From: CAVRUZ01 sp963724495
Lineage (GTDB): Bacteria; Actinomycetota; Actinomycetes; Propionibacteriales; DAIQRJ01
DNA: 64,000 nt
Assembly (NCBI GenBank): GCA_963724495.1
Contig: CAVRUZ010000009.1
Coordinates: 19,566 to 83,565 of the forward strand
Reading direction: 5' to 3'
Below the pieces are notes generated by a model, which was not told the DNA's origin, searched no databases, and saw only the letters and a list, made by a program, of their open reading frames with translations. Both the position numbers and the translations under genes were made by a program. This document shows, piece after piece, positions 1 through 8,183 of the stretch. Numbering within the stretch: position 1 is the first letter of the stretch; each line of letters begins with the position of its first letter.

Positions 1-487
1 CGACCTCGATCTCGAGCACGATCCTGGCGGCGTGGGCACGCGCCAGCAGCTCCTTGGCGATCTCGAGGTTCTCCCCCAGGGGGACCGCCGAGCCGTCCCA
101 CATGTGCGACTGGAACAGCGGGTTCTGGCCGCGGGCGACCCGCTCCTCGCTGATCGCCAGCAGCGGCCGGACGAAGCCGTCGAGCTTGTCCTTCGGGCAG
201 TGGTCGGTGTGCAGGGCGATGTTGATCGGGTAGCTCTTGGCCGCCTCGTGCGCGAAGGCGGCGAGCGCCACCGAGCCCGCGATCATGTCCTTGACGGTCG
301 GACCGGACAGGTACTCCGCGCCGCCGGTGGAGACCTGGACGATCCCGTCGCTCTGGGCCTCGGTGAAGCCCTGCAGGGCGGCATGCAGCGTCTGGGACGA
401 GGTGATGTTGATCGCGGGGTAGGCGAAGTGGTCCCGCTTGGCGCGGTCCAGCATCTCCGCGTACACCTCAGGCGTGGCTACGGGCAT
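1..487 (-). CDS. fbaA: Class II fructose-bisphosphate aldolase, N-terminal part
   Basis: The enzyme interconverts fructose 1,6-bisphosphate with DHAP and glyceraldehyde 3-phosphate in glycolysis and gluconeogenesis. The reverse strand from the ATG at 487 reads MPVATPEVYAEMLDRAK, then AINITSSQTLHAALQGF, the STGGAEYLSG phosphate-binding region and HTDHCPKDKLDGF, which carries the zinc and catalytic His/Asp of class II aldolases. SHMWDGSAVPLGEN follows. The frame is intact to the window edge, so about 162 of roughly 340 residues are present and the 3' part lies outside. It is the last gene of whatever unit lies to the left; lemA-like follows on the same strand upstream, 111 bp away. Certain at family level. 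Confidence 0.95.
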   Translation of the reverse strand, partial: MPVATPEVYAEMLDRAKRDHFAYPAINITSSQTLHAALQGFTEAQSDGIVQVSTGGAEYLSGPTVKDMIAGSVALAAFAHEAAKSYPINIALHTDHCPKDKLDGFVRPLLAISEERVARGQNPLFQSHMWDGSAVPLGENLEIAKELLARAHAARIVLEIEV

Positions 488-598
488 GGTGCTCCTCATC
501 TCGAATCGCTGACGCGGCCGGCTCGACCCGGTCGGACGGCCAGCGGAAGTATTCCAGTCCCGACGTCTCGCGCGCGGGCCGGACCGCAGCGCGAACGG

Positions 599-1378
599 TC
601 AGAGCGACGACGCGGGCGGGCGGGTGTCGCCGGTCCCCTGCCTGGGCGGGGTCTCGGTGTGCGGCTCCGCCTCCGGCAGGTCGCCGAAGCCGGGCACCGG
701 ATTGTCCTGCTCGGCGGCGTGCAGTTGCGGTGTCGGGGTGCCGCTTGCGGCTGGTACCTGGTCCGGCGGGTACTCCCGTACGGGCTGGGATCCATATGCG
801 TCGGTGTCGAAGGAGACCTGCGGCATGTCCCGGGCCTGCTCGTCGTGGATGTCGAAGTACTCGGCCGGTTGGTGGTGGAAGGCGCCACCGATCACCGACG
901 AAGGGAACGTACCTAGCCGGGTGTTGTAGGCCCGGACGTTGGCGTTGTAGAACCGCCGGCCGGCGGCGATGCGGTCCTCGGTGTCGGCGAGGGTCTGCTG
1001 CAGCTGCAGGAAGTTCTGGTTCGACTGCAGCTGTGGGTAGGCCTCCACCTGCACCATCAACTGATGCAGCTGACCGGAGATCGCCTCCTCGGTCTGGGCC
1101 CGCTCGGCACTCGGCCCGGACGGACCGCTCACCGCCTGGGTACGGAGGCGGGACAGCTCCGTGAGCACCTGCCGCTCCTGCGAGGCGTAGCCCTTGACCG
1201 TTTCGACCAGCTGCGGGATCAGGTCGTAGCGGCGGCGCAGTTCCACGTCGATCTGCCGCCAGGACTCCTCGATGACGTTGCGCTGGCTGACGAAGCGGTT
1301 GAACATCGTGATCACGCTGATCCCGAGGATCAGGACGAGCGCCAGCACGATCACCATGAACACGACGAAGGCAGTCAT
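599..1378 (-). CDS. LemA family membrane protein
   Basis: One N-terminal membrane helix (FVVFMVIVLALVLILGISV) is followed by a cytoplasm- or periplasm-facing coiled-coil bundle with the LemA signatures RRYDLIPQLVETVKGY and LADTEDRIAAGRRFYN, and YNTRLGTFPSSVIGG. The start is the ATG at 1378, because a GGAGG lies just upstream; an ATG at 1390 has no such site. A proline-rich, low-complexity tail of about 70 residues after the LemA core is longer than usual. The molecular role of LemA proteins is not settled; in some bacteria they are linked to envelope stress. It is divergent from nothing nearby, and a 69-bp repeat element sits upstream. Confidence 0.9.
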   Translation of the reverse strand: MTAFVVFMVIVLALVLILGISVITMFNRFVSQRNVIEESWRQIDVELRRRYDLIPQLVETVKGYASQERQVLTELSRLRTQAVSGPSGPSAERAQTEEAISGQLHQLMVQVEAYPQLQSNQNFLQLQQTLADTEDRIAAGRRFYNANVRAYNTRLGTFPSSVIGGAFHHQPAEYFDIHDEQARDMPQVSFDTDAYGSQPVREYPPDQVPAASGTPTPQLHAAEQDNPVPGFGDLPEAEPHTETPPRQGTGDTRPPASSL

Positions 1379-1461
1379 TCGCCCTCCCATTCAGTCCGGT
1401 CGGTGGGCGTCAGGTCGGAGCCACTCTAGGTGGGATGGCTCGCACCACCTGCGACGCGCTA

Positions 1462-1530
1462 CATGCAGCAGCAGCCGGCATACCGGGACAGGTGGCTACG
1501 AAAGGGACGCGTGGAGCGCCCGTTTGCATG
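1462..1530. repeat. 69-bp CATGCA/TGCATG palindromic element, copy 1
   Basis: The element begins with CATGCA and ends with TGCATG, and spans 69 bp exactly, the same length as three other copies (7287, 8041, 24380). Its interior is the most divergent. On the reverse strand it keeps CATGCAAAC at the edge and a CCTGTCCCGG core where the others have CATGTCCGGA. It lies between the LemA-like gene and the next reverse-strand gene, with no coding sequence. Membership rests on length, ends and a partial core, so it is the least certain copy. Confidence 0.5.
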
Positions 1531-1559
1531 TCTTGTGGCAACGACGTGGCAGGCGACCG

Positions 1560-2270
1560 TCAGCTGCCGTAGTCCTTGAGCACCCAGGCGGGGATCAGGG
1601 CGGCGACTGCGGCGAGGAAGTCCCATCTCGCGGTGATGTCCTCGGGCTGCGGGCGCTGGGACATCGCGTTGTACAGGATGCGGCCGTTGATCCGGGTGAC
1701 GCCGGTCTGGCCGGCCAGCATCAGCTCCATCATCCGCGTGGGCATCAGAGCGGAGCCGTAGCGCTCGTCAGCCGCCTTGTACCGGAACCGGCGGTTGAAG
1801 TCGTCACTCTCGAGCTGGACGTCGTCGAAGCCAAAGGCGTCAGCCACCTTGCCGCCGAAGATGCCCTCGTCCTCGATCGTCATCGACGGCAGTGCCGTGG
1901 GTAGCCAGAGCGCGCAGATCTGCCAGCGGTAAGTCGTCGTCGAGCTGGACTTCCCGCTGCTGGTGGTCTCTTTGTAGATGTAGGTGAAGCCGAGAACCGG
2001 AGCCCCGTTGAGCGTGCCACTCAGGACGTGTGTCGCGCTGCGGCTGTGGCCCCTCCCGAACGGGCTGTCGTTGCCGAACTGCTTGTACAGCTCGTCGTCG
2101 ACCTTGGGTTGGTACGTCAGCCCATGGTTGGCCGCGAACGCTGTGTAGAGCGCCTGCCGCTTGCGCTCCTGCCTCGCCGAGAGGACGACTCCTGCGACCA
2201 CCGCCGCGATCCCGAGCGTGAGGAAGATGACGAAGGCGTTGTCGACCAATCCGAACATCGCGCTGTCCAT
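1560..2270 (-). CDS. Membrane-anchored protein of unknown function
   Basis: The 236-residue product from the ATG at 2270 (MDSAMFGLVDNAFVIF) has one N-terminal helix (FLTLGIAAVVAGVVLSA) followed by RQERKRQ positive residues, so it is probably anchored with the rest in the cytoplasm. The soluble part has YTAFAANHGLTYQP and a beta-rich stretch with GAPVLGFTYIY, reminiscent of large uncharacterised actinobacterial families, but I recognise no catalytic motif. It is divergent from the SIS gene at 2330, sharing a 59-bp intergenic region. Upstream in-frame codons before 2270 lack a site and would overlap that promoter, so the inner start is preferred. Confidence 0.75.
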   Translation of the reverse strand: MDSAMFGLVDNAFVIFLTLGIAAVVAGVVLSARQERKRQALYTAFAANHGLTYQPKVDDELYKQFGNDSPFGRGHSRSATHVLSGTLNGAPVLGFTYIYKETTSSGKSSSTTTYRWQICALWLPTALPSMTIEDEGIFGGKVADAFGFDDVQLESDDFNRRFRYKAADERYGSALMPTRMMELMLAGQTGVTRINGRILYNAMSQRPQPEDITARWDFLAAVAALIPAWVLKDYGS

Positions 2271-2329
2271 TGATCCTCCGCTGGTCGGGCCGTCCCGAGC
2301 GGGCCAACGATTGCTGGCACGATGTCGCC

Positions 2330-3412
2330 ATGTCCTCCGATGTTCCCCCATCGCGCGTCGAGGCGGCCGAACCCGGCCCTACCCAGATGTCGGTGGAGGT
2401 CGCCGAGCAACCCGAGGCAGTGGCCCGCACGCTGGCCCACCTCCGCCCGAGAAGGGCCGACCTCGCCCGGTTGGCGGAGGGTCGGCGCCGGGTGCTGCTG
2501 GTGGCGCGCGGGTCGTCGGACAACGCCGCTGTCTACGGCCGTTATCTGCTGGAGACGCATGCCGGCTGGAGTGCAGCGCTCGCCGCTCCCAGCGTGGCGA
2601 CGCTCTACCAGGCCGAGCTGGACCTGAGCGACGCCATCGTGGTGTCGGTGTCGCAGTCGGGCGCTACCGAGGAGATCGTCGAGGCCCAGGCATGGGCGAC
2701 CCGGCACGGCGCCGCCACCGTCGCGGTCACCAATGACGGCGACAGCCCCTTGGCCTCCACCGCGAATGTCGCTCTGGTCACGCAGGCAGGCGTGGAGCGG
2801 GCCGTCCCCGCCACGAAGACCTACACGACCCAGCTCACCGCGATGGCCGTGCTCGCCTCTGCGCTGGCCAGTGACACGGAAGTCCTCGACGAGCCGCTCG
2901 ACCGGGTGCCGGCCGAGATCGCGGGCCTCATCGAACACCGGGCGGGCATCGACGAGGCGGTCGACCGGCTCGCCCAGGCCGCCGAGGTGCTGGTCTCCGG
3001 CCGCGGCCTGGTGTTCGGCACCGCGCTCGAGATCGCCCTCAAGCTGGAGGAGACGTGCCTGCGGCCGGTGCGGGGGCTCTCGTACGCCGACCTGCGCCAT
3101 GGACCGATGGCCGTGGTCGACGCCGAGCTCGTGGCGGTGCTGGTGGCGGCTGCCGACGGGCCGATCCTGCCGGGCATGCACGACCTGGCCGACGATGTCG
3201 CCGCTCGCGGCTCGGTGACCATCGGCATCGGGGGCGACACGACGTTCGCGGCGAAGTGTGGAGTGGCTGTGGCCGGACCAGACCTCCCCGAGACCGTCGC
3301 TCCCCTGGCCCTCGTGGTTCCCGGCCAGTTGATCGTCGAACAACTGGCGCGCCGGCTCGGGCTCGACCCCGATGCCCCGCGCGGCCTGAAGAAGATCACC
3401 CAGACCGACTGA
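2330..3412 (+). CDS. SIS-domain sugar isomerase/deaminase (AgaS/NagB-II type)
   Basis: Two SIS (sugar isomerase) domains are present. The first has LLVARGSSDNAAVYGRYLLE and IVVSVSQSGATEEIVEA, a Ser/Thr-rich phosphosugar loop. The second has the GLSYADLRHGPMAVVD block seen in the isomerase half of GlmS. There is no glutaminase domain, so it is not glucosamine-6-phosphate synthase; a stand-alone SIS deaminase or ketose-aldose isomerase acting on amino-sugar phosphates is expected. It is 360 residues, in frame, starting at the ATG at 2330, with the divergent membrane gene upstream and TrmH convergent downstream (24-bp gap). No transport or kinase gene lies next to it to fix the substrate. Confidence 0.88.
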   Translation: MSSDVPPSRVEAAEPGPTQMSVEVAEQPEAVARTLAHLRPRRADLARLAEGRRRVLLVARGSSDNAAVYGRYLLETHAGWSAALAAPSVATLYQAELDLSDAIVVSVSQSGATEEIVEAQAWATRHGAATVAVTNDGDSPLASTANVALVTQAGVERAVPATKTYTTQLTAMAVLASALASDTEVLDEPLDRVPAEIAGLIEHRAGIDEAVDRLAQAAEVLVSGRGLVFGTALEIALKLEETCLRPVRGLSYADLRHGPMAVVDAELVAVLVAAADGPILPGMHDLADDVAARGSVTIGIGGDTTFAAKCGVAVAGPDLPETVAPLALVVPGQLIVEQLARRLGLDPDAPRGLKKITQTD

Positions 3413-3435
3413 AGCCGCCTGACTTGCCCAGAGCC

Positions 3436-4066
3436 TCAGACGGCCTGCCCGAAGACGTGCGCTCGCACCCAGGCGTGCATGGCGATGGCCGCTGCCGCTC
3501 CCACGTTGATCGAACGGGTTGATCCCACCTGTGAGATCGCGAGCACGGCGGTGCACGCCGACAACATCGCCGTCGACAGCCCTTCGCCTTCGGTGCCGAA
3601 CACGAGCAGGCAGTCGCGCGGGAGGGTGAACGTCTCCAGGGGGACCGACCCTTCGGTGTTGTCGATCCCGATGACCGTCAGGCCGGTGGCACTCGCATGG
3701 TCGAGCAGGCCAGCCGGATCCTCGTGGTGACTGATGTCGAGGTAGCGGTCGGTGACCATCGCGCCGCGCCGATTCCACCGCCGTCGGCCCACCACGTGCA
3801 CCGCAGTCGACGTTGAAGGCGTTGGCGGTACGCACCACCGAGCCGATGTTGAAGTCGTGGCCGAGGTTCTCCACGGCCACCTCGAGCCGCACCCGCTGGG
3901 TGGCGAGTTCGGCGACGATCGCCTCGGTGCGCCAGTAGCGGAAGCGGTCGGCGACGTTGCGCCGATCGCCGTCGGCCAGCAGGACGGGGTCAAGCCACGG
4001 ATCGTCTGGCAGCGGGCCGCGCCAGGGCCCGACGCCCACGCTCGAGGCGTCCCGATCGCTGCTCAC
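3436..4066 (-). CDS. TrmH/SpoU-family RNA 2'-O-methyltransferase (frameshifted)
   Basis: A SPOUT-fold S-adenosylmethionine methyltransferase for tRNA or rRNA ribose. The GTG at 4066 has a GGAGG upstream. The first frame gives NLGHDFNIGSVVRTANAF (motif 1, N and R), and the second gives LLVFGTEGEGLS (motif 2) and ISQVGSTRSINVGAAAAIAMHAW (motif 3). The two frames join cleanly if one extra base near 3805 is removed, giving NAFNVD-AVHVVGRRRWNRRGAM. All three motifs survive, so I treat it as one gene with a sequencing error. It is divergent from dedA, with starts only 13 bp apart, and convergent with the SIS gene. Which RNA is modified cannot be told. Confidence 0.88.
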
Positions 4067-4079
4067 CCGGTAGCCTCCA

Positions 4080-4721
4080 ATGGTGTCGACGACCCTTGCG
4101 CTGGGCCCGTCCTTTCTGGATCCCGAGCACATTCTCGAGAGTCTGGGGCCCTGGGCGCTCTGGGGCGCGGTCGCCATCATCTTCGCCGAGTGTGGCCTGC
4201 TGATCGGCTTCTTCCTCCCCGGTGACAGCCTCTTGTTCATCACCGGGATGTTCACCGCGCAGGGCTTCATCGATCTGCCCCTCGCGGTCGTGTGCCTGGT
4301 GCTGACCGTGGCCGCGATCGTCGGCAACCTCGTCGGTTACGCGATCGGCTACCGAGCGGGACCGGCGATCTTCAACCGGGAGGACTCCCGGTTGTTCAAG
4401 GCATCCCACGTCGCGAAGACGCACGAGTTCTTCGAGAAGCACGGGGTGAAGGCCATCATCCTCGCCCGGTTCGTACCGATCGTGCGGACGTTCATCACCG
4501 TCGTGGCGGGCGTCGGGCGGATGCCCTTCAGCAGCTACGCGGTCTTCTCCACGGTCGGAGCGATTCTCTGGGCCACCGGGGTGACCGTTCTCGGGTACTA
4601 CCTCGGCCAGATCCCGTTCATCCGGGACAACATCGAGGTGATCCTGATCCTGGTCGTGCTGGCCTCGGTGACGCCCATCGTGATCGAGGCAGTGCGCCAC
4701 CGGAGGCGGGTGGGAGCGTGA
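4080..4721 (+). CDS. DedA/VTT-domain membrane protein
   Basis: A 213-residue polytopic protein of the DedA (SNARE-associated/VTT) family, whose members act as lipid flippases or scramblases, e.g. for undecaprenyl phosphate. It has FAECGLLIGFFLPGDSLLF (the E and G-x-F/L-P-GDS signature, about residues 38-58) and ILARFVPIVRTFITVVAGVG with the two conserved Arg residues. Five to six hydrophobic segments are visible. The stop overlaps the GTG of the NADH dehydrogenase gene (GTGA), so the two are probably co-translated. It starts at the ATG at 4080; a GTG at 4083 is possible. Confidence 0.93.
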   Translation: MVSTTLALGPSFLDPEHILESLGPWALWGAVAIIFAECGLLIGFFLPGDSLLFITGMFTAQGFIDLPLAVVCLVLTVAAIVGNLVGYAIGYRAGPAIFNREDSRLFKASHVAKTHEFFEKHGVKAIILARFVPIVRTFITVVAGVGRMPFSSYAVFSTVGAILWATGVTVLGYYLGQIPFIRDNIEVILILVVLASVTPIVIEAVRHRRRVGA

Positions 4722-6043
4722 TCTGGAGTCCGCGCCGGCGGGCGCGGCGGAGCAGTCGCGCGAGCGGGCCCAAGGTCGTGGTCCTCGGCGGCGGCTTCGC
4801 CGGGATCGCCGCCGTTCGACGCCTCACCAAGGACGGCGTCGACGTGACCCTCGTCGACCAGCACCCTTACGCGACCTTCCAGCCACTGCTGTACCAGGTC
4901 GCCACGGCCGGTCTGAACCCCGGAGACGTCGTGTACCCGCTCCGCAGCCTCACCGCTGCCCACGGCGCCCACATGGTGCGCGGCCGGGCGGTCGGCCTCG
5001 ACCTCGAGGCCAAGCACCTGCGGCTGGCCGACGGCAGGACCGTCCCCTACGACTATCTGCTGATCGGGAGCGGCGCCACCACGAACTACTTCGGCATCCC
5101 CGGTGCGGCCGAGAACGCGCTGCCGCTCTACACCCGGGCCGACGCGCTTCGAGTCCGCGACCGTGTGTTCGGGGCACTGGAGCGGGCGGCCGCGGCCCAA
5201 CCGCCGCCGCCTGAATTCCGCGCTCATCGTGGTGGGCGGCGGCGCGACCGGCGTCGAGACGGCCGGCGCGCTGGCAGAGCTACGCAAGGCCGGGCCGCAG
5301 ACCTATCCCGAACTGGAGGACATCAACCAGTCGATCCTGCTGGTCGAAATGGGGCCGACCCTCCTGGCCTCCGTACAAGGAGCGACTACGGAAGTACGCG
5401 CGCTCGCAGCTGATCAAGCGAGGCGTGGAGGTCCGCACCGACACGGCCGTCACCGAAGTGCTGCCCGGCGGCGTCGTGCTGAAGTCGGGCGAGCGCTTGT
5501 CTGCCGTCGCCGTGATCTGGGCAGCGGGAGTGACCACCGACAGCCTTCTCGACGATTGGCGTCTGCCCCGAGGACGAGGAGGCCGGATCCAGGTCGCCGA
5601 CGACCTGCAGGTGATCGGGATTCCCTCGGTGTTCGCGGCCGGCGACGTCTCGATCGCGGCCGACGGCGAGCCACTGCCGCAGGTGGCCCAGCCGGCGATC
5701 CAGGGCGGGCGCCACGCCGCCGAGCAGATTCTCGCGAGGATCAACGGCGTCGAGACCAAGCCGTTCCGTCTATCACGACAAGGGAACGATGGCGACGATC
5801 GGCCGTCGGTCAGCCGTTGCCGAGGTGCGGTTCCTGCCGTCGATGAAGGGCACGATCGCCTGGCTGATCTGGGTGGGGCTGCACCTGGTGACGCTGCTCG
5901 GCGGACGCAACCGCGCCTCCGCGTTGGTCAACCTGGTTGCTCGGTACACGTCGTGGCCGCACACGATGAACGTGATCGTGGGTGACGCCGACATGGACGT
6001 GGTCCTCGCCGGCGGAGAACACCCGAAGGAGATCGTGGAGTAG
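4718..6043 (+). CDS. ndh: Type II NADH:quinone oxidoreductase (NDH-2), three frameshifts
   Basis: A single-subunit flavoprotein that passes electrons from NADH to menaquinone without pumping protons. The start is the GTG at 4718 overlapping the dedA stop. The FAD site is VVVLGGGFAGIAAVRRL, followed by YATFQPLLYQVATAGLNPGD; the NADH site is LIVVGGGATGVETAGALAEL; then comes IPSVFAAGDVS and a C-terminal GTIAWLIWVGLHLVTLLGG membrane-binding helix. These lie in three successive frames, each moved by one added base, near 5180-5210, 5366 and 5767; the last restores FR-YHDKGTMATIGRR. Every motif is intact, so the breaks look like sequencing errors. The TAG stop is in a hairpin shared with pyrE. Confidence 0.9.
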
Positions 6044-6057
6044 GGCACCCTGCCCTA
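6041..6057. terminator. Bidirectional hairpin holding both stop codons
   Basis: TAGGGCA-CCC-TGCCCTA is a perfect 7-bp stem with a 3-base loop. The left arm begins with the TAG stop of ndh and the right arm, on the other strand, begins with the TAG stop of pyrE. It is the only sequence between the two convergent genes. No U-tract follows, which is common for actinomycete terminators. Confidence 0.6.
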
Positions 6058-6624
6058 TTGGGCCGACAGCCCGAGGTCGTCGAGGTCGTACAGGGTGCGA
6101 TAGCCCAGCCCGCTGTCGGCGATCCGCTCGGCCGCTCCGGTCCCGCGGTCGACGATCACCGCGACCGCCACCACCTCGGCCCCGGCATCCCTTAGTGCTT
6201 CGACCGCGGTGAGCACCGAGCCGCCGGTCGTGGAGGTGTCCTCGACGGCGAGCACCCGGCGGCCCTGCACGTCGGGACCCTCGATCCGGCGCTGCAACCC
6301 GTGCTGCTTCTCCGACTTGCGCACGACGAACGTGTCGAGGTTCCGGCCCTGCGCTGCGGCCGCGTGCAGCATGGCCGCGGCCACCGGATCAGCGCCGAGC
6401 GTCAGGCCACCGACCGCGTCGAACTCGAGGTCGCTCGTGAGCTGGAGCATGAGCCGCCCGATGGCCGGAGCCGCCTCGGCGCGCAGGGTGATCCGGCGCA
6501 GGTCGACGTAGTAGTCGGCTTCCCGACCAGAGGCCAGCGTCACCTTCCCGTGCACAACCGCGTGGCGGCGGATCTGGTCGAGGACAAGGGCCCGGTCGTC
6601 GGGACTGCCGGCTGGCTCGGTCAC
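6055..6624 (-). CDS. pyrE: Orotate phosphoribosyltransferase
   Basis: Converts orotate and PRPP to OMP in pyrimidine synthesis. It has GKVTLASGREADYYVDLRR, GGLTLGADPVAAAM and VVRKSEKQHGLQRRIEG (the flexible catalytic loop), and the PRPP-binding motif VLAVEDTSTTGGSVLTAVEAL. The start is the GTG at 6624 (VTEPAGSPDD), giving 189 residues, the usual length; longer reading upstream is low-complexity and lacks a ribosome site. It is convergent with ndh, and a membrane-protein gene lies 28 bp upstream on the same strand and probably shares its transcript. Confidence 0.95.
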   Translation of the reverse strand: MTEPAGSPDDRALVLDQIRRHAVVHGKVTLASGREADYYVDLRRITLRAEAAPAIGRLMLQLTSDLEFDAVGGLTLGADPVAAAMLHAAAAQGRNLDTFVVRKSEKQHGLQRRIEGPDVQGRRVLAVEDTSTTGGSVLTAVEALRDAGAEVVAVAVIVDRGTGAAERIADSGLGYRTLYDLDDLGLSAQ

Positions 6625-6652
6625 GCGGCAGAGGGTAACCACGCGGGCAGGG

Positions 6653-7189
6653 TCAGGCCGCGGCGAACCAGGCTCTGGTCGGCGCCCGCCACAGGAACAC
6701 GACCCCCAGGGCACCGGCGAGCGAGGACACCGCCTGGACGGCGAGCGAGCCGGTCGACGAAGCGGCCAGCGCGTGGCGGTCGAGCGCTGCTACCAGGCCG
6801 ACCAGGAACAACACGGCGTTGACCACGCCGAGCAGGCTCGCGAGCCAGCGAGCCATCTGACTCCGCCGGCGGACATAGATGCCCAGCAGCAACCAGATGA
6901 ACGCGGCTATCAACGAGGCACCCACAGCCAGCTGCACCTGACTGCCGACGACTGCGTCCACCCGGTTCAGATCGATCCTCAGCTCGCCTGCGTTGATCCG
7001 GTCGAGCAGCGACTGCTTGATCACGTCCACCTGGGTGTAGGTGAGCAGGCCGCCCAGGACCGAGGCAACCGCCCCAACGACGGCGCACCAGAACACCCAC
7101 ATCACCTCGCGCGGCTGCGGGACATCCGGCTGCGGTGGCTTCGGGGGAGGACGGCGCCGACTGCGCGCGCCACCTCGCTGCTGCGCCAT
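6653..7189 (-). CDS. Four-helix membrane protein of unknown function
   Basis: A 178-residue protein with a basic, proline-rich N-terminus (QQRGGARSRRRPPPKPP) followed by four hydrophobic helices (VMWVFWCAVVGAVASVLGGL; LAVGASLIAAFIWLLLGIYV; LASLLGVVNAVLFLVGLVAAL; AVSSLAGALGVVFLWR). The loop between helices 1 and 2 (VDVIKQSLLDRINAGELRID) is soluble. This is the general pattern of many uncharacterised actinobacterial membrane proteins, and I see no enzymatic motif. It lies upstream of pyrE on the same strand. Confidence 0.75.
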   Translation of the reverse strand: MAQQRGGARSRRRPPPKPPQPDVPQPREVMWVFWCAVVGAVASVLGGLLTYTQVDVIKQSLLDRINAGELRIDLNRVDAVVGSQVQLAVGASLIAAFIWLLLGIYVRRRSQMARWLASLLGVVNAVLFLVGLVAALDRHALAASSTGSLAVQAVSSLAGALGVVFLWRAPTRAWFAAA

Positions 7190-7286
7190 GCCGGTCCACC
7201 TCCGCTCGTCGTCGAGGACGCTCGACCCGTCGCGTCAGGATAGGGACCCGCGGACCCATCGGCTTCGGCCTCGGCGTGGCGCCACG

Positions 7287-7355
7287 CATGCAGACCGGCA
7301 CGGCGCGCGGCCGACATGAGCGGACATGTCCGGATCGGTCTGGGTCGGCTGCATG
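7287..7355. repeat. 69-bp CATGCA/TGCATG palindromic element, copy 2
   Basis: CATGCA at the left end, TGCATG at the right, 69 bp. At offsets 35-46 it holds the 12-bp perfect palindrome CGGACATGTCCG, preceded by ACATGAG and followed by GATCGGTC; this core is shared base for base with copy 3. It sits in the 281-bp gap between two divergent genes, the membrane protein at 7189 and the deaminase at 7471. Apart from the element I see no other coding sequence in that gap. Confidence 0.8.
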
Positions 7356-7470
7356 TATCGCGCACGCTGGTCGGCCGGCGACGGCGGCCGACCCCCGAGC
7401 GACGTCAGGGTCTAGCGTGCGCGGACACATCCGAGAGCTTTCGCGCCGGTCGAGAGGACGAGTTCGTTAC

Positions 7471-7963
7471 ATGAGCAGCAACCAGGACGAGGTCGGCTTC
7501 CTGCAGCAGGCCATCCGGCTTGCCGTCGACAACGCGGCAGCGGGGCGGTTGCCCTTCGGGGCTGTGGTCGTGCGGGCCGGGGAGGTGCTCGCGACCGGCG
7601 TCAACACCGAGCAGCGTGACTCGGATCCGACCGCGCACGCCGAGGTCGCCGCGATCCGGAACGCCTGTGCCGCCGTTGGCGCGACCCGCCTGCCCGGAGC
7701 GACGGTGTACTCCAGTTGCGAGCCGTGCGCGGTGTGCCAGACCGTGTCCGCCGCGGCCGAGGTGACAGGGATCGTGTACGCCGCGCCGCGGGAGTTGGTA
7801 CCCGACCTCGGGAGTGCCGGTTCGCGCTGAGATCGGCGCGCTGCTCGGACGCATGCAGGACGACATGCGCAGCCTCGCGCCGGATCGCGTCACGCACGTG
7901 CCGGTGGACGGCGCGGCCGAACCGTTCGAGCGGTTCCTCGACTACCGCTCCGGTACGCCGTGA
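7471..7963 (+). CDS. Nucleoside/guanine deaminase family protein (one frameshift)
   Basis: A zinc-dependent deaminase of the CDA/guanine deaminase superfamily. Its motifs are THAEVAAIRNAC (HAE: zinc His and proton-shuttling Glu) and SSCEPCAVCQ (PCxxC zinc cysteines), with GRLPFGAVVVRAGEVL before them. The ATG at 7471 follows a GAGAGGAC site. The first frame stops at 7830 just after VPDLGSAGSR; one added base near 7805 restores VPVRAEIGALLGRMQDDM through PFERFLDYRSGTP to the TGA at 7961-7963. The pattern suggests guanine deaminase or a related small-molecule deaminase rather than TadA, but the substrate is not fixed. Confidence 0.85.
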
Positions 7964-8040
7964 AGCTGGGGCTCAACATCCGCAACTTCGGCCCGAGCGC
8001 CGGGCGTGACTGACCCGTACCTCTCGTAGGCGGCGCGACA

Positions 8041-8109
8041 CATGCAAACCGCGACGCCGGACGGTCGACATGAGCGGACATGTCCGGATCGGTCCCTTCC
8101 GGCTGCATG
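8041..8109. repeat. 69-bp CATGCA/TGCATG palindromic element, copy 3
   Basis: A second near-identical copy 750 bp from copy 2, in the 220-bp gap between the deaminase and the aminotransferase. It shares the run ACATGAGCGGACATGTCCGG and the following ATCGGTC with copy 2. Its outer arms extend the pairing: CATGCA, then CCG on the left, matches CGG, then TGCATG on the right. The rest of the gap holds nothing else I can identify. Confidence 0.8.
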
Positions 8110-8183
8110 TTTCGCGCCGCGGGCAAGAAGCGGTCGGACGCCGACAGCCGACCCATCAGCGAGGTCGGCCACAATGGGCGACC

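Noticed and set aside
2117..4327. A 736-codon reverse frame over the SIS and trmH genes
   Set aside because: Only the part 3790-4066 is the trmH N-terminus. The rest is antisense to the SIS gene and has low-complexity Arg/His composition.
4718..6043. Programmed frameshifting in ndh and the other split genes
   Set aside because: There are too many sites, the positions lack slippery heptamers with a downstream structure, and the shifts are in unrelated housekeeping genes. Sequencing errors explain them better.
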